From Sebastes aleutianus (taxonomy: Eukaryota > Chordata > Actinopteri > Perciformes > Sebastidae), in NCBI GenBank assembly GCA_916700875.1, contig CAKAKS010000066.1, forward strand, positions 20,079,490-20,143,489: a DNA stretch of 64,000 nucleotides. The letters are read 5' to 3'. Every line of letters begins with the position of its first letter. The stretch's first letter is position 1. The notes beneath the pieces are model-generated. The model had not been told where the DNA came from, ran no database searches, and worked only from the letters and a program-made list of their open reading frames with translations. This document shows, in pieces, positions 24,901-37,705 of the stretch. Made by a program: the position numbers and the translations under genes.

Positions 24901-27900
24901 GTAACCTCAAGTGCTACCCCTGGCTGGAGACGGACGCTAGTGCGGCAGAACGCCTGGTTGTCCTGTACGCTCAACTCACCGACACACTGCATCACAAGTT
25001 CAGAGGTTGGTACCCAGCAGTCCTGTCTTCACACGAGTGAGTCTTTAAGTGCTGCTACTCTTTGTTGTCTCTACTGTTAAACTTACTTTTAGTGTGTGTG
25101 TATGTTTCAGATCGTCTGCTCCCCGGCCAGAGAGGTGCCCTGTGGCTGTGTATGATGCAGTACTGTGAGAGCTGCACTTCTCCCCGTACACCTGAGTACC
25201 TTCTCTACCTGTACCACACACACCTCCGCAGCCTGCCATGGAGACACCTGCACCCCGACACTCAGCTAATGGAGCAGCTCTTCAATGTGAGACACTCTAC
25301 CCTCCGACTGCCGACCCCAATGACCCCCCAACACTGCACACTGGCCTAGCCATGCATGTCACAGGGGAGCTTGTTAATTTGAGACCTCGGTCCTTGGCCC
25401 CTCGCTCCTCCTATTATTAGCCTGACTTCTCTGTTCCTGGAAACGAGCTCCTGTCTCTCAAGACCCACATGGATCTGTAGAGGCTGGTGTAGAATCTGCA
25501 CAGATTAAAAATATAAAGTCATTATAAAACAAAAATCAAATCCCAAATTGTGATGATCATATTTGCTTATCCATGAATGCCAAAAAATGAGATGCATGTA
25601 TTTATAGTTAGGATATTCTGATTACTTTCAAGATAACTGGATTAGCAATTTAGCCATGAATGTGTAGCGTACATTAAGTACGAGTCAAACAAATAGTAAC
25701 AAATATTCTGTCAGTTGAGATCCAAGAGGTTTGAGTGGTTTGTACTTCTGTGTTTTGTCAGAGTGGATATATGATTATTTTCTCTGCTTCCTGGGCCTGC
25801 AGGTGGAGAGAGGAAGTCCCAAGAGCTGCTTCCTCTTTCTTGGAGAAGTGTTATGTGAAGTCAACTGGGTCAGCGTCCTAAGTGACCAATTACAAACGCC
25901 CCCCACCTCGACCACATACCCAACTCTACCGGACACGGCTACCAAGAAGGAGTCACACGCCATGTTGGTCTATCTACTATACATGCTAGTTTTTCTGGCA
26001 AAGGAGGAACAAATCCTGAGTCAACCGGTAAATCCAGAATATTTTGGTTTCCCATCACACTCAGACCTTTTGTCACTTCTTCAGTCATTCTTCATTTACT
26101 TCCTCCTCACCCTCCAGGACTCCCCTCTGCTCAGTCTACTGGTCCAATCCACCTCTCTGCCCTGGCACCAACTGGACCTGTCCTCATACCAGGGCATTCT
26201 GGGATATGTCGGCACCCACTACCCGCCCTCCTTTCTGCTCAGTGGTGATTCTGCTCCTCAGCTGCTGCTGAAATCACTGCGTAGTGCTGCTGGGCTCCAC
26301 CCCTGCCCTAATGAAACTCCACACAGGGTGAGACAATACAAACCTGTTCGTTTTACAGGTCAAATCCCAGATTTAGGGGTCTAGAGGTCTAGACTTAATT
26401 ATAGCTCCAGTACATTAAAGTTTAATCTCTGTATGTAGTAGGACGCAGCCCAGTCAAGGTTTTAAGCCCAGAAACGTATGACAGAACATACTCACTGATG
26501 ATTTAGTATGCATGCAGTCTATCAGACATTTTTAATAAAGTGGGCACTAAAATAATTCATAATGAATAAAACACACTTACACTTAACAGCTGAGATTTCA
26601 TGAGAGTCAATTTACAAGTTGAATGGAGATACTAGATCCAGTTTGACTGTCGTTGAACAGCTGTATTACACAGAGGAGCACTAATGTTGGAGAATATATA
26701 AGAATTAATGCATCGACTCTGCCCCGGGCAGAGACATCTTGTGTGAAAGTGGGAGGATTGGAACATCCGTATTAAATTTAGACTTAAACAATTCAGTTTT
26801 CTCGCTGCCAGCTCTGCGTCACTCAGCCAAATTACATAAATGTAACACTTAAACCCTTACAGTTGCTGTTGACGTAGAGAGCAGCAGAAGGCAGTTTTAT
26901 ACAACACTTGATAATGTTCCAAAGTAGACGGATTTTGGCAAAAGGCACTTCCAAGCTGTACTGTACACAGGACCGCTCTTAGATCCAGGAATGTATTTTC
27001 TCTTTAATTTTACCAACTCCATCCCTAAAAATAGCCTCGCTGTCAAACATACTGTAGGCCTTAGTGATTACAGCAAAGATATGCATGAAAAGATGTGGAA
27101 ATTAGATTCATTCATACCAACATAAAAAAAAGTTAATTAATGTATTTCATTGGTAAAGTTGACACATTTTCCTTCAAGGTCTCTTTTTGGAGAAGATAAA
27201 CTGCATGTAAACCAGTAATAATAAGTAAATGATGTAATGCTTGAATATTAATTGAGAGAATCTAAATGATATCTAAATTGTACTTTGACATTGAACTGTT
27301 TCAGGGGGCAGGAGCTCTTAGTTTGGGGACATATACTCTGAATATCTTTCATAATGTGTGTAATATATTCAAAATGAAAAAGTAATGCATATATGCCTGT
27401 ATCTATTTCTGTATGGCATTAATCCAAACAAACAGCACTATAATCTGTCTGTGTTACTGTCCATCTGTCAGGAGGAGACACTGAAGGCTGGAGCTTATGT
27501 GTGCTGGTGTGTGCAGTCGTTGGTGACTCTGGAGCAAGGAGGCAGCATCATCCTCAGCAGCCTGGAGGCTCAGCTGGAGTCACTTCTGGAGAGCGTCGTC
27601 ACATTCAACCCGCCAGGCGAGTCGCCCTCACCGCCTTCCTCAACAAACATTATCAATCAGTAATAAATTCTTTCATCATCACTTCATCCTTTTTTCCCCT
27701 CTACAGAGACGGGTTTGGAGCAGAGGCACATGGCGTTCTGCAGTCTGTTCAGTGATGCTCTGGCGTTGCTGAATGGAGTTGGCGTCTCGACGGGCGAGGC
27801 GCTCGCTGCTCACGTCATCACCTGGCTGGACAGAAAGGGAAGGGGCTTTCCTATTCTGCCTCTTCTCACGGCTTGTTCCCGCTGTCTCGCGTCAGTGCGG

Positions 27901-30015
27901 CACATGACGCGGATCATGGAGGCGAGCATTACAGCGTACTTCAACCACGGTAACCAAAGTACTTTTTTTGGGAAAGCTTGTACAGTTTACGGCTCACGGT
28001 TACAGTAAGGGGAAAGCGCTAAGGCGTTCTCCTCTAGTAGATATCTCTGTCCTGTTCACATGCACCCATGCACATGTGAATATGCTGTACATGAACTTAC
28101 ATAAGACTGTCTTATATAAGATAGACCTTGAAGTCCAGGGTTTTGTTTGATTGATTTACCGCCAGTCCTCTCCTCATACATGTCGTTCACATGTTTTTTT
28201 TTCCCACTGCCTGTATTTTTATCTCAGCTGAGGAGGAGTCTGTAGGTTGGGGTCCTGTGTTGGCATCGCTGCAGGTGCCTGAGCTCACAGTGGATGACTT
28301 CCTCTCTGAGAGCCAATCGGGGGGCAGCTTCCTGACGCTCTATGCCTTCATCCTGCAGCGCCTCAACTCTGAATACACAGCAGCCAATGAGAGGAGGACT
28401 CTGGCTCTAATCAACACATGGACCAATCAGGTCTTCCCCAGGTTTGACCCCTTTACTTTCTCATTTGGTTTGCTTGTTATGGCTTTTTAAAAGTCCATTT
28501 AGCACGTCAGCGTGTGTGCTTTTGTGTGTCCAGTGGTCCAGGTGATGAAGCCAAGCTGTTTCTTTGGTGGCACAAAGCGCTGAGTCTGTCAGCGGAGCAG
28601 CTGAAGCCGCAGGCCGGCCAGACTGAAGTGTCAGGAGTCGTCATGGGTCTGTTGAGGTTGCAAACCAGGCTGCTTCAGCTGGGAGAAGAGAGACAGAACT
28701 CTGGCTTGTTAGGAGCTATCGGCCTGGGGAAGAGGTCTCCTGTTTCTAATAGGTAAGCCCACATGCATTTTAATAGTTAATGAAAACAATTAGAGGAACC
28801 AGGTAGAGTGAAATGTTAAAGGGATAGTTTGGGTGTTTTGAAGTGGGGTTATATAAGGTACTTATCCATAGTCAGTGTATTACCTACAGTAGATTACGGT
28901 CGGCACATCCCCAGTTTGGAGAAACAAAAAGGAGTTACCACACGGAAGCAAAGCAATGTTCTGCTGTGGACGGGGTTAACAGCAAAACGTACTGTAGCCA
29001 CCTAAAAAAAATCAATGTCAGTTTAAGTGTACTCTATATTTAGAATATTTTCATTGCTTTACCTGGCCCTCAGACAGCTATACGGTGTACATTTCTGACA
29101 GGGAACTGAAGCTGTTATATCCATCTATGCTCTCGCCAAAGCAAAGGGACTCCATTGGACAAAAAGCAATTTTACCTTGCAGAACATGGGGTTTGCTGGT
29201 CTACTGCTGCCTCGATCGGTTAGTTTCTGCGAGGTAAAATTACTGGGGTTTTTTTCCAATGCAGTCTGATTGCTCTGGCGAGAGCATATGTAGATAACGG
29301 CTTCTGTTCCTCATACGAAATATAGACTGTATAGCTGTCCCACGGCAAGGTAAACCAGCAAATATATTCTAAATATAGCGTACACTTAGACTGATATTGA
29401 TTTTTTTTAGGTGAGCCTTTCCTCGTCCATAGCAGTACATTGCTTCCATGCAGTAACTCCTATCTGCTCCTCCAACCTGGGGGCGGGCCGACTGTCATGT
29501 ACTGTAGGTAATACAATGACTATGGCTAAGTACCTCAAACAGCCCCACTTCAAAACACCCAAACTATCCCCTTTAATTCATCATTGTTGATAACCACCTG
29601 TTAATGCGCGCCAACTCTACATCTAGATTCAGGGTGGTGGTACGCAGTCTGGCAGCATTCCTGTCAATCCAGGTGCCATCAGAGACCGAGCTTCGACTCC
29701 AACCCACCAGTGACTTGCCGCTCTCCGCGAAAGCACAGCAAGTATGCAACAAAAACTGCAAATACAGTGTTTACATTTTCTAGTCTGCAATTATCTCCTA
29801 AGAATAACTTGTGTTTCTTCCTGCGGATGCAGACGTTGGGGGTGTTGGAGGCCATGCCCAGCAATAAGCAGTACGCCGAGTTAGAGGACTCTGTGAGTAA
29901 AGCTGTCCAGTTCATCCGCTACCCAGGACACTGTCTCAGAGATGGACCCCGACTGCTGGCCCTGCTAGCCAACCTCCTATACCCTGACCTCAGATACCTG
30001 CACATTATCCGTTAA
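9946..30015 (+). CDS. epg5: EPG5, ectopic P-granules autophagy protein 5
   Basis: 45 coding exons, 2584 aa (human is about 2579). Exons: 9946-9999, 11035-11682, 12338-12598, 12703-12901, 13005-13141, 13243-13350, 13440-13513, 13669-13777, 14627-14741, 14824-14974, 15076-15237, 15323-15480, 15756-15907, 16200-16340, 16458-16619, 16707-16829, 16918-17180, 17268-17408, 17523-17667, 18431-18628, 19066-19173, 19275-19397, 20239-20405, 20499-20735, 20839-20962, 21100-21244, 21326-21497, 21653-21815, 21918-22060, 22179-22335, 22608-22802, 22902-23115, 23726-23913, 24013-24220, 24346-24421, 24902-25005, 25111-25286, 25803-26027, 26118-26327, 27472-27616, 27707-27949, 28228-28441, 28534-28752, 29627-29741, 29833-30015. 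Conserved anchors include WTLVDEGGEED-like, YVSDHWAQYVS, RLGIWLFMSEMP, GCIGRRFFQ, HPPTRQYFSSC and the ending YLHIIR. EPG5 is a RAB7 effector that tethers autophagosomes to late endosomes/lysosomes through LC3 and the STX17 SNARE complex; loss causes Vici syndrome. Exon 2 is low-complexity and Glu-rich and poorly conserved. One intron is GC-AG. Confidence 0.97.
10357..10977 (+). mobile_element. 5'-truncated LINE-1 (fish L1) in epg5 intron 1
   Basis: An open frame to the stop at 10629-10631 encodes an L1 reverse-transcriptase C-terminus (WVKEVMYLLKLEKIKYTL, then IWRPFLDFY). It is followed by a 3' UTR, an AATCAATAAATC signal and a poly(A) run ending at 10980. The 13-bp repeats AAATCTACAGCAA (10344-10356) and AAATCTATAGCAA (10978-10990) flank it and look like a target-site duplication with one difference. 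It has the epg5 orientation and is spliced out with intron 1. Confidence 0.88.
12031..12208 (+). pseudogene. Non-LTR retrotransposon C-terminal remnant in epg5 intron 2
   Basis: A readable frame encodes NTAARIIGLSTPNLAELNNK followed by a THPLSHHL motif. This fits the C-terminal signature of Rex1/CR1/Jockey-like fish LINEs (A-x-x-I-I-G, then HPL). No full domain or clear ends are visible, so the family is tentative. Confidence 0.45.
18072..18370 (-). mobile_element. Non-LTR retroelement 3' end in an epg5 intron
   Basis: Plus-strand (AGAAT)n pentamers are followed by ATATCTTTATTGTCCACCAGGGTGG, the arrangement of an antisense retroelement tail. Read on the minus strand the inner part resembles a broken LINE C-terminus (a SPSGN-like patch interrupted by stops). 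It sits about 60 bp upstream of the exon at 18431. Confidence 0.5.
19450..19980. mobile_element. DNA transposon (Harbinger/ISL2EU-like MITE) in an epg5 intron
   Basis: The ends GGGGCCAGTTGCATAAA and TTTATGCAACCGACCCC are inverted repeats (15 of 17 matching) and similarity continues inward (ACTAGTCTTA versus CTAGTCTTTG on the other strand). The element is about 530 bp with no transposase frame. The flanks do not show an unambiguous target duplication, so the superfamily is inferred from the end sequence. Confidence 0.65.
27617..27706 (+). other. epg5: GC-AG intron of epg5
   Basis: Protein similarity demands that the exon ending FNPP joins the one beginning (E)TGLEQRHMAF. The only junction in frame is CCAG|GCGAGT with the acceptor CTACAG, so the donor dinucleotide is GC in an otherwise strong consensus. 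The nearest GT would shift the frame. Confidence 0.8.
28816..29576. mobile_element. piggyBac-like foldback MITE in an epg5 intron
   Basis: The 761-bp element begins TTAAAGGGATAGTTTGGGTG and ends with its complement CACCCAAACTATCCCCTTTAA, with TTAA at both ends (28816-28819, 29573-29576), the piggyBac target. The inverted repeats continue through the body (for example GTTTTGAAGTGGGG against CCCCACTTCAAAAC), so the transcript can fold into a long hairpin. It ends 50 bp before the exon at 29627. Confidence 0.85.
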
Positions 30016-30454
30016 CCATGACTTAATGCAGGAGATCCAAGAGGACGTTTTGTCTTCAGTGACAGTGAACCTCTGTTCTGCACAGAGAAAATCCTTCTGG
30101 AGCACAATGTTTTCAAGTAGTGACACTGAATTGCTTTTGCAATTATATCAGCAAGAGGTACATGTCTCATCAGAGAGGGCTTTGTGTGACAGACACTGAC
30201 TGTTCATCAGAGCTCACTGTGCATTTGTGAAAAATGCTTCTTGACTGGTAATGTTCAATGAAGATGAAGCCAGTTAGAAGCAGAAGACATGTTATGTGCT
30301 AACCTCTAATCTTTTACGCACACTTTGCTTTCTTCTCTCATGTTTATGCCTTGTTGCTCTTTATATAACTTGCCTGTTGGTTTTCAACATCCGTTCTATT
30401 CTTGATTTGAGAGGAAGTTGCACATATTTATTGAAGGAGAATTCATCAATCAGG

Positions 30455-30460
30455 ATTAAA
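30455..30460 (+). terminator. epg5: Possible epg5 polyadenylation signal (ATTAAA)
   Basis: An ATTAAA lies 440 nt after the epg5 stop. An AATAAA at 31340-31345, followed by GT-rich sequence, is an alternative that would give a 1.3 kb 3' UTR. The sequence alone does not decide. Confidence 0.3.
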
Positions 30461-33400
30461 CGCTGGGCTTTAGGTGCGAGTTTCGCACCTGCATGTGGAA
30501 TCTAAAGTTGTAGGGGCCAAAGATTATTTGGAGGAAGTTGAAGGACGGATCTAATAGGCCTATAAATTCAGTAGTACCTTCTTAAAATGGGGTGGGGGGG
30601 GACATACCAGGAAAGCTGGTAGGAAGGGTTCAATGTCAGCTGTTAATGCTAGCATCTAGCTACAATCTCTCAATCCTAGATGCTGTACACACCCAGATGA
30701 ATACAGTGTCTGCCTGTATGAAGTGATCATGTTTAGTAACAGAACATTTGCCAGTATTATGTCCAGCCAAAAGTGCTTTCCTTGTTTCTGCCAAAGAGAT
30801 GTTCTTTTTTTCATTTGCTCAGCTACTTAAACCTTCTTGACCATGAACTCCGGCTGTTTCATCTGTCTCTGTTGGGTACAAAAGCTGCAGCCTGAATAAG
30901 CACAGAAGATTCACTAAGCACCACTTACAAAGTCCCACACCACTCGGCTTCCTTATAAAGTAGTGAGCGCACCGTTACCGATGCCGTTGGTATTACTAAG
31001 AGACCAGGGATGTTGTATATAACTGACCTTATATAAGAAAATGTGTTGGTCATGTGAGAACAAAGGCAGGTTCAGATTCATCAGTACTCCACTCTGTACT
31101 GTACATCCAACAGTTTTCACATTTTAATTACCCTTGTCAGTCTACCACTTCTGTTGCTCTGTGCCAACTCAATAATAATCATGCTGCACTCCTGCAGCCT
31201 GAAGCTCGCCTTATTGCCTGTGTTACGTGGTGACTGTTAATGTCAAAAGTGTTTCTTTTTTATGAGTCAGTGATCAGGAATGGGTCTGTAGGGCTGCTGG
31301 AGGAGGAGGGAGCTGCACAAAGGAGACATGACTATGTTCAATAAAGGGAACGGAGTGTCTCACCGCTGGTGTTTACCAACTCAACTGAGTGATCGGGGAC
31401 TTTATGTAGTACATGGAGCCTCCGAGAGCAGGAAGACTGATCTATACTCCCTGAACAGGTCACATAACCGCTTTATGAATCGAGCTGTAAAGAGAGACAA
31501 AGAGATCAAGAGAGAGATACATTGTGCAACCTCTGCAACAAAAACTGGCCTGCAATCTGCATTCCCTGTGCATAACACTGCAGATGGTCAAACTGAAATT
31601 AAAACTTCCTTGCCTAAGAAGCCTGTTATGACAAGCACGTTCTGTGTCTCAGTAATTTAATTGTCACCCACTTCCTGATGTTCTTTCTGTGCGAAGGTAC
31701 AGCACATGTTCCCAGTTGACAAAAGAGTGTTCAGGAGTGGGTCTGTAAATTGATTCTGTGCGCTTTTTGTGTGTACACGCATCACATCCAGAGTCCTCAT
31801 TTAACACCACCACGTCTGTCTGGGAGAAAACCTCTCTTCAGGCAACGGTGGTCTCTATGGTTACAGGAAGGGTAGAAGTGAGAGAGGAGGTGGAAAGGAC
31901 GGGGTGTTCTGTGGCTGTGAGAGAGGAGGTGGGAGATACTTAAAGACGTTCATCGCTGCCTCTCCATCTCTTCACGCTCCGAAACGGCCGCCGGTGTGTT
32001 CTGTGAACCCCTCGTCTGTCGCCTCCCGCCATCTAACCGACCTCCTGTCCTCCCGTCTCTCAGCTCAGGTGGTGAAGTACACAGGATCAGTCTGTATTTA
32101 TGTGACAGCTTGTTCTCAGACATTAGCCTCATCCCATGTTCACTCTCTCTCACACACACACACATACATATACACGTGTTCAGAGGACCCATTGCTGAGA
32201 CAAGAGTATTCCTGGCAGACACATCTCTGTCTGGCAGTTTCCCGTGTCACCATGGAAACCCAGCATCAGGTCAGGAATAGTTGTTCCTAGACTGTTTGAG
32301 TGCACACTCAGCAATCAGAGCAGCACGTGGTGGATCAGCTCCCCTCGGTCATCACTGGCAATTAGGCTGCAGACAGAAAACAAACACACACTGGATTGCA
32401 GAAATGGGGATTATATTCTCTGAAATCTGACAAGGTATGCGAGAACTTCTGAGTATGTTTATTGTATAACCTTTGTGTACACTTGGCAGCACAGACAGGT
32501 GCAGGTTTCCATCAGTGCATTGCAGTTGATTTCCACATGTCCCAGTATCCGTCACAGGCTGAACAGAGGGCCCTGCATGAACAACACCTCTGCTGACCAG
32601 TTGCTCTTCTGGGACAGCTGCAACCGGCCTCAAGTCCCTCCCTGCTGCCAAAACACACCCTCAGCTGGACACACACGGGAATGTCTCTCTCTCTATGTGC
32701 CTGCATTGTTTTCAATGTTTAGTGTGTGTGAGTACATGCATGTGTGTGAGAGCATTTGTGTATTTGTGTGTCAGACAGGCTCCTCCAATTGAGACACCCA
32801 CTTTTCTCGCACCTCCTCACCAGTCCGGTGGGGAACGATGACTCAAACTTAAGTGAGTCTTTATTTTTCCCTTTCTCTCTCTCTATTTATCTATCTATCT
32901 ATCTCTATTGCTCACACTGACCCAGCAGAGCCGAAACACTTCGCCCCACTGAGAGTACCTGCTTAACGGTAAAAGTCATCAATAATGAGTCAGACCTCCG
33001 CCGGTGGTGTAATACGTGTGATGTTTAGAGAGCCGGGTGGGCTGCTTGTTGGTCTCCCTGCTGAAGTCAGGGAGACACGTTTGGCCTTCAGGGTACACTG
33101 TTTGTTTAGTTTGTTGCAAAAAACAAATCTCTCTGCAATGAAGACTGAGAAAGAAAAACTGAGGGGACATTTTGAAGAAGAAGTTAATAGATTGTGAAGA
33201 GGTTGGGGTTACTGTTGAAGGTATCATTGGATTACCAACAAGTCAAAGTGGGCAAATTCCCCATGCAGGGTCTCCGAACTCCAGGGGGCCCAGTAGATCC
33301 AGTCGTACAACTTGTTTCTAATATTTTAATTGAATATTTGTTTGGAAATAATCACTCCTAAAGGGTATTATCAACTGACACGATAAGGGTCTTAAGGTGG

Positions 33401-34643
33401 ATCCTGGAAAAGGGTTCATGTTGAGGTTCATTTTGGGGAAGTAGGATGTTTCAAAGTAGATTTTTAATGCTGAAATATGTCAGCATCCCTGGGTTTGATC
33501 TTGGGGTTACTGCTGTAAATTCAGTTGGGGTGAGGTCCAGTGTTGCCAGATTGGGCTGGTGTCCGCCCCTATATGGTTACTTTTGATTAGGTTGGGCAGG
33601 GGAACGTAGCGTTGGGCTGGTAGATGAAACAAGGTGTCATTTTATGGTCAAAAACACAGATACAAAATTTAGTTAATTTAAGAAATATTTGATTGACATG
33701 AGTTGTATTCAATCGTCGTTAGGGATAAGGGAGGACCTACTTGCTTTGACTTCATCATCATTGACAGTGACATGGGGAATTTGTGTATGTGGTTGTCTGA
33801 CTGCACTCTTTGTGTGTTGCATAGCCTTTTTATCTCACATTTTATTTTTGGCTATTTTATGCAGATATGAAGCTTTGTATGCTTATGATGTGTTTTAATG
33901 TTTTATTTTTGTTTATTTGTTTATTTATTTTGCACAAATTAAGATACAACATGGAAAAAACCCCACTGGGCTTATCTGAAGCCTCCACCCAAAGAGAACA
34001 TTAATATAAAGAAATAATATGACTACATTATAGTGATAACAAACAATTTGGACATGATATATATAATAACAACAATAACAGTAAATATATCAAAAAAAGA
34101 CAAGTGTGTGTGTTGCGTTGAAGTGTATGGTTAGTGTTTATGAGGAGGATATTGATTTAAATATCTATAAAGACTTCTGGGCAATCGTAACAAATCAACA
34201 TTGTGAGTGGGAAAAAGTAAAAAACATAAAAACAGATACATGGACAACATGGAGGAAAAGCAATTACAAAACAGCAATTAAATGTAATATAATGGTTTTA
34301 CAGTTTCTGGCTACACCGGTGAGGTCAACCATTAAGGTCAAGACCGTAAACTAAGGTCGGGGTGGGGTGTTTTGGGGACACTGTGTAGGTTTAGAGTTAA
34401 AGAAAAGGTTAAAGCTTGGGTTCATTTCAGGTGTTTTGTTGTTGGAGAAGTAGGATGTGACTCTGAATGTTCAGTCTTTACAAAGATAGAAGATCAAGAT
34501 ATGTGTGTGAAGATGTGTGTGTGTGTGGAGTCATCACATGACTCAGCAGCGTTCATACCGACTCAACTCAGGCACGACTACACCATCACGCACACACACT
34601 TTTTTTTTTTTTATTAGGTGATTGTTTTTCTGTCAGCTATCAG

Positions 34644-34644
<1 letters not shown>
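30461..34644. other. epg5-dnajb5 spacer
   Basis: No exon is recognised. Contents include a G-run near 30592-30601, a short CTAT microsatellite near 32886-32904, CA/TG-rich patches near 32150-32175, and an AT-rich block near 33900-34100 that looks like retroelement tail. A relatively GC-rich patch near 31965-32070 encodes nothing I can identify. Confidence 0.5.
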
Positions 34645-34689
<45 letters not shown>

Positions 34690-34697
34690 CTCTCTCA
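34645..34697 (+). repeat. (CT)n microsatellite
   Basis: About 25 CT units with one interruption (TCGC), directly followed by a retroelement-like tail. Confidence 0.95.
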
Positions 34698-34945
34698 ATT
34701 CAATTCAATTCACTCAATTTGCTTTATTGGCATGACTGTTAGGTGAACAATATTGCCAAAGCATCAATTCAATAATAATAATAATAATAATAAAAAAGAA
34801 CAAAATAAAAACAAAAACATATACTGTATATACACATATATACAATTCATTAAGCAAATAACAATATATAGATATTTTAAAAAGCACATGGAAATGGTAG
34901 AAAACAATAGAGAAATAAAATGTTGTGTCAATAAAACAAACAAAC

Positions 34946-34946
<1 letters not shown>
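34698..34946 (-). mobile_element. Retroelement tail with (CAATT)n and (ATA)n
   Basis: Repeated CAATT pentamers lead into TTTGCTTTATTGGCATGACTG and TATTGCCAAAGCATCAATTC, then (ATA)n. This matches a widespread fish repeat end as I recall it. It is sandwiched between two (CT)n tracts. Confidence 0.5.

Positions 34947-34947
<1 letters not shown>

Positions 34948-35028
<81 letters not shown>
34948..35028 (+). repeat. (CT)n microsatellite, about 80 bp
   Basis: An uninterrupted CT run. It is the strand-complement of the GA tract at 35441-36095, so the two could pair intramolecularly. Confidence 0.97.
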
Positions 35029-35030
<2 letters not shown>

Positions 35031-35440
35031 CTCACATGACTGTGTCTCCCTGCACAGTGAACCATCCTCTGACATGTCTGCTGCTCAGACTGGTAAATCT
35101 ATAGCAAGAGGAGAGAATTAAAGCAATGTTTTCTAATTCACATTGGGGTTTTTTTCAATATTATATTTATTGTTTTTTTGTTCATTTTGAAACAACAGAA
35201 CAAACATTCATAAACGTCCCCCAATAATAACATTCTCGGTACAAATAAACTTAACAAACCTAATATTAATATAAAATCAGCTAGTATAGATACAGGAAAA
35301 ACATATTATATACAAAAAAATACATAAATAAATAAAAAGAATATCTAATTCACATTGTTAAATCAAACTTCACCCTAAATGTAAGTCATTGTGAGTGCTG
35401 AGAGTGTTTATGAGCAGAGCCTGAACAAAGAGCCCTGCTG

Positions 35441-36183
<743 letters not shown>

Positions 36184-36535
36184 GTAAGGAAACTATCTTT
36201 ATTATTCATGTTAAAGCTTAAATCTGTCGGTGCAGATTTTCCACCACAGAGGTGTCGGACCTGGGAGGAGAGTAGAGATCATTGTACCAGACATTATTAG
36301 GGAGTATAGAGCTGTTTGCATTAATAAGTGAATTAATTGAAGATGAGGAACTTTTCACCTTTTGTTTCATCTAGAGATTTAAGTCCTTCTTTATTCAGCT
36401 GATGGGTGTAGGAGTATCATGAGCAGACCGGATGGGCAGTCGTCCGAGGTTTTCCATTGAAACGTCAGATGAGCACCTCATCAGTGTGTTTGGTCACCGG
36501 TTATTTCAGAGCCGGTGATCCTCCCGGTGGCGTCC

Positions 36536-36552
36536 TGACGTCACTTTATAAG
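36536..36552 (+). promoter_or_regulatory. dnajb5: CRE plus TATA core promoter for dnajb5
   Basis: A perfect cAMP-response element TGACGTCA (36536-36543) is followed at once by TTTATAAGG, with TATAAG at 36547-36552. A start site would be expected near 36577. CREB/ATF binding is inferred from the motif. Confidence 0.6.
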
Positions 36553-36576
36553 GACCAGCTAGTGCCGGGAGGAGAG

Positions 36577-36656
36577 GCAGATAACAGGAGCAGAGCTGCA
36601 GGGACCATGGGGATGTGATATATTCATATTACAGACTATTACTGCTGAGCACTCTG
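36577..36656 (+). other. dnajb5: Candidate dnajb5 leader exon 1b with minimal uORF
   Basis: This begins about 25-30 nt after the TATA motif and ends at CTCTG|GTAGGA. It contains ATG GGG ATG TGA (36607-36618) in a good context (ACC before the ATG), a three-codon upstream ORF. It would splice to 38636. Confidence 0.4.
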
Positions 36657-37247
36657 GTAGGATTTTCTTTATTTCATTCTCTATTTCCTTTCTTTTCATT
36701 GCCTTCCTTTAATTGGCCTCGTGTAATGTTTTCATTGTGTGAGTTAATAAGGGAAATACCTCGGGTTTATTATCAGTCGGTAAACCAATAGGCTAGTTAC
36801 ATTAAGGTGTGAATTATTGGTGTAAATTGTGGCGCTTTAAGATGCTTATTGGCTCTACTGTAGGCTGATTAGCGAACCAGCTTTCTCTTTGTCTAAAAGA
36901 GATAATAAGCAGAGTATTATAGTGTGAGATGGAACGATGCTTTTACGTCAAACAGCCTGTTCAGAGGCACCGCAGTGTTTCTGTGTCTCCAGATTATAAC
37001 CATCGGGGCTCAGCCCAGACCTGGAGGGGGTCCGGGGCATCCTCCCTCTGGGGGAGATTTATCCAATATGTGTGTGGCAGCTCTATATATGCACTATTTT
37101 TCATCCATTTTGAGATAAAAATGGCTAAAATCTGTACATCAATTGGGGGGAAAAAGGATAATTCCAGGAAAAATCATCCTGTAGATCCTATTTTGATCTT
37201 CAACTGTCTTCATCATGCTGAAACCACAACACATGTTGAGGATGACT

Positions 37248-37620
37248 AAGATAAGATAAGATAAGATAAGATAAAATAAGATAAGATATAACTTTATTAA
37301 TCCCGAAGGACATTCTTGTGCCAGAGATTGCTCAAAAATACAACAAAATTACAACAAGTTCAAGTGTATAAAATAAAAAAGTACTATTTCTAGCACCAGT
37401 GCCTAAAAGAATAACAATTAAGTAAGATACATTTAGCAAAATGAGTAAATAAGATAAGTAAAATAAAAAAAGGTAAAGTAAGCTAAAAAAAATAAGTAAT
37501 ATTGCACATGTTGGATATTAATATTGCACACAATGGACAGTGATATTGCACATGAGAATGTAAAAAGTAGTATTGCACATGATATTGTTATTATTGTTGT
37601 TGTCAGTGTCCAGTAATGAT
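37248..37620 (-). mobile_element. Retroelement tail, family 2, in dnajb5 leader intron
   Basis: Plus-strand (AAGAT)n pentamers lead into AACTTTATTAATCCCGAAGG, then ATTGCTCAAAAATACAACAA and several ATTGCACA boxes. The same order appears in reverse complement at 60578-60914, so both are copies of one family. Orientation is inferred from the tail. Confidence 0.75.
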
Positions 37621-37705
37621 CACTCCTGCCACCTAAAACAGGCAGACATTATCTGATGTTACTACCTTTAAGTTACATAACATAGTTATGGTACTATTGA
37701 AACCT

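Noticed and set aside
31328..31660. 110-codon frame in the epg5-dnajb5 spacer
   Set aside because: No similarity recognised, no promoter or splice context; length is within chance for this composition.
36545..36660. Heat-shock elements near the dnajb5 promoter
   Set aside because: I looked for inverted nGAAn pentamers at the correct 5-bp spacing and found only partial matches.
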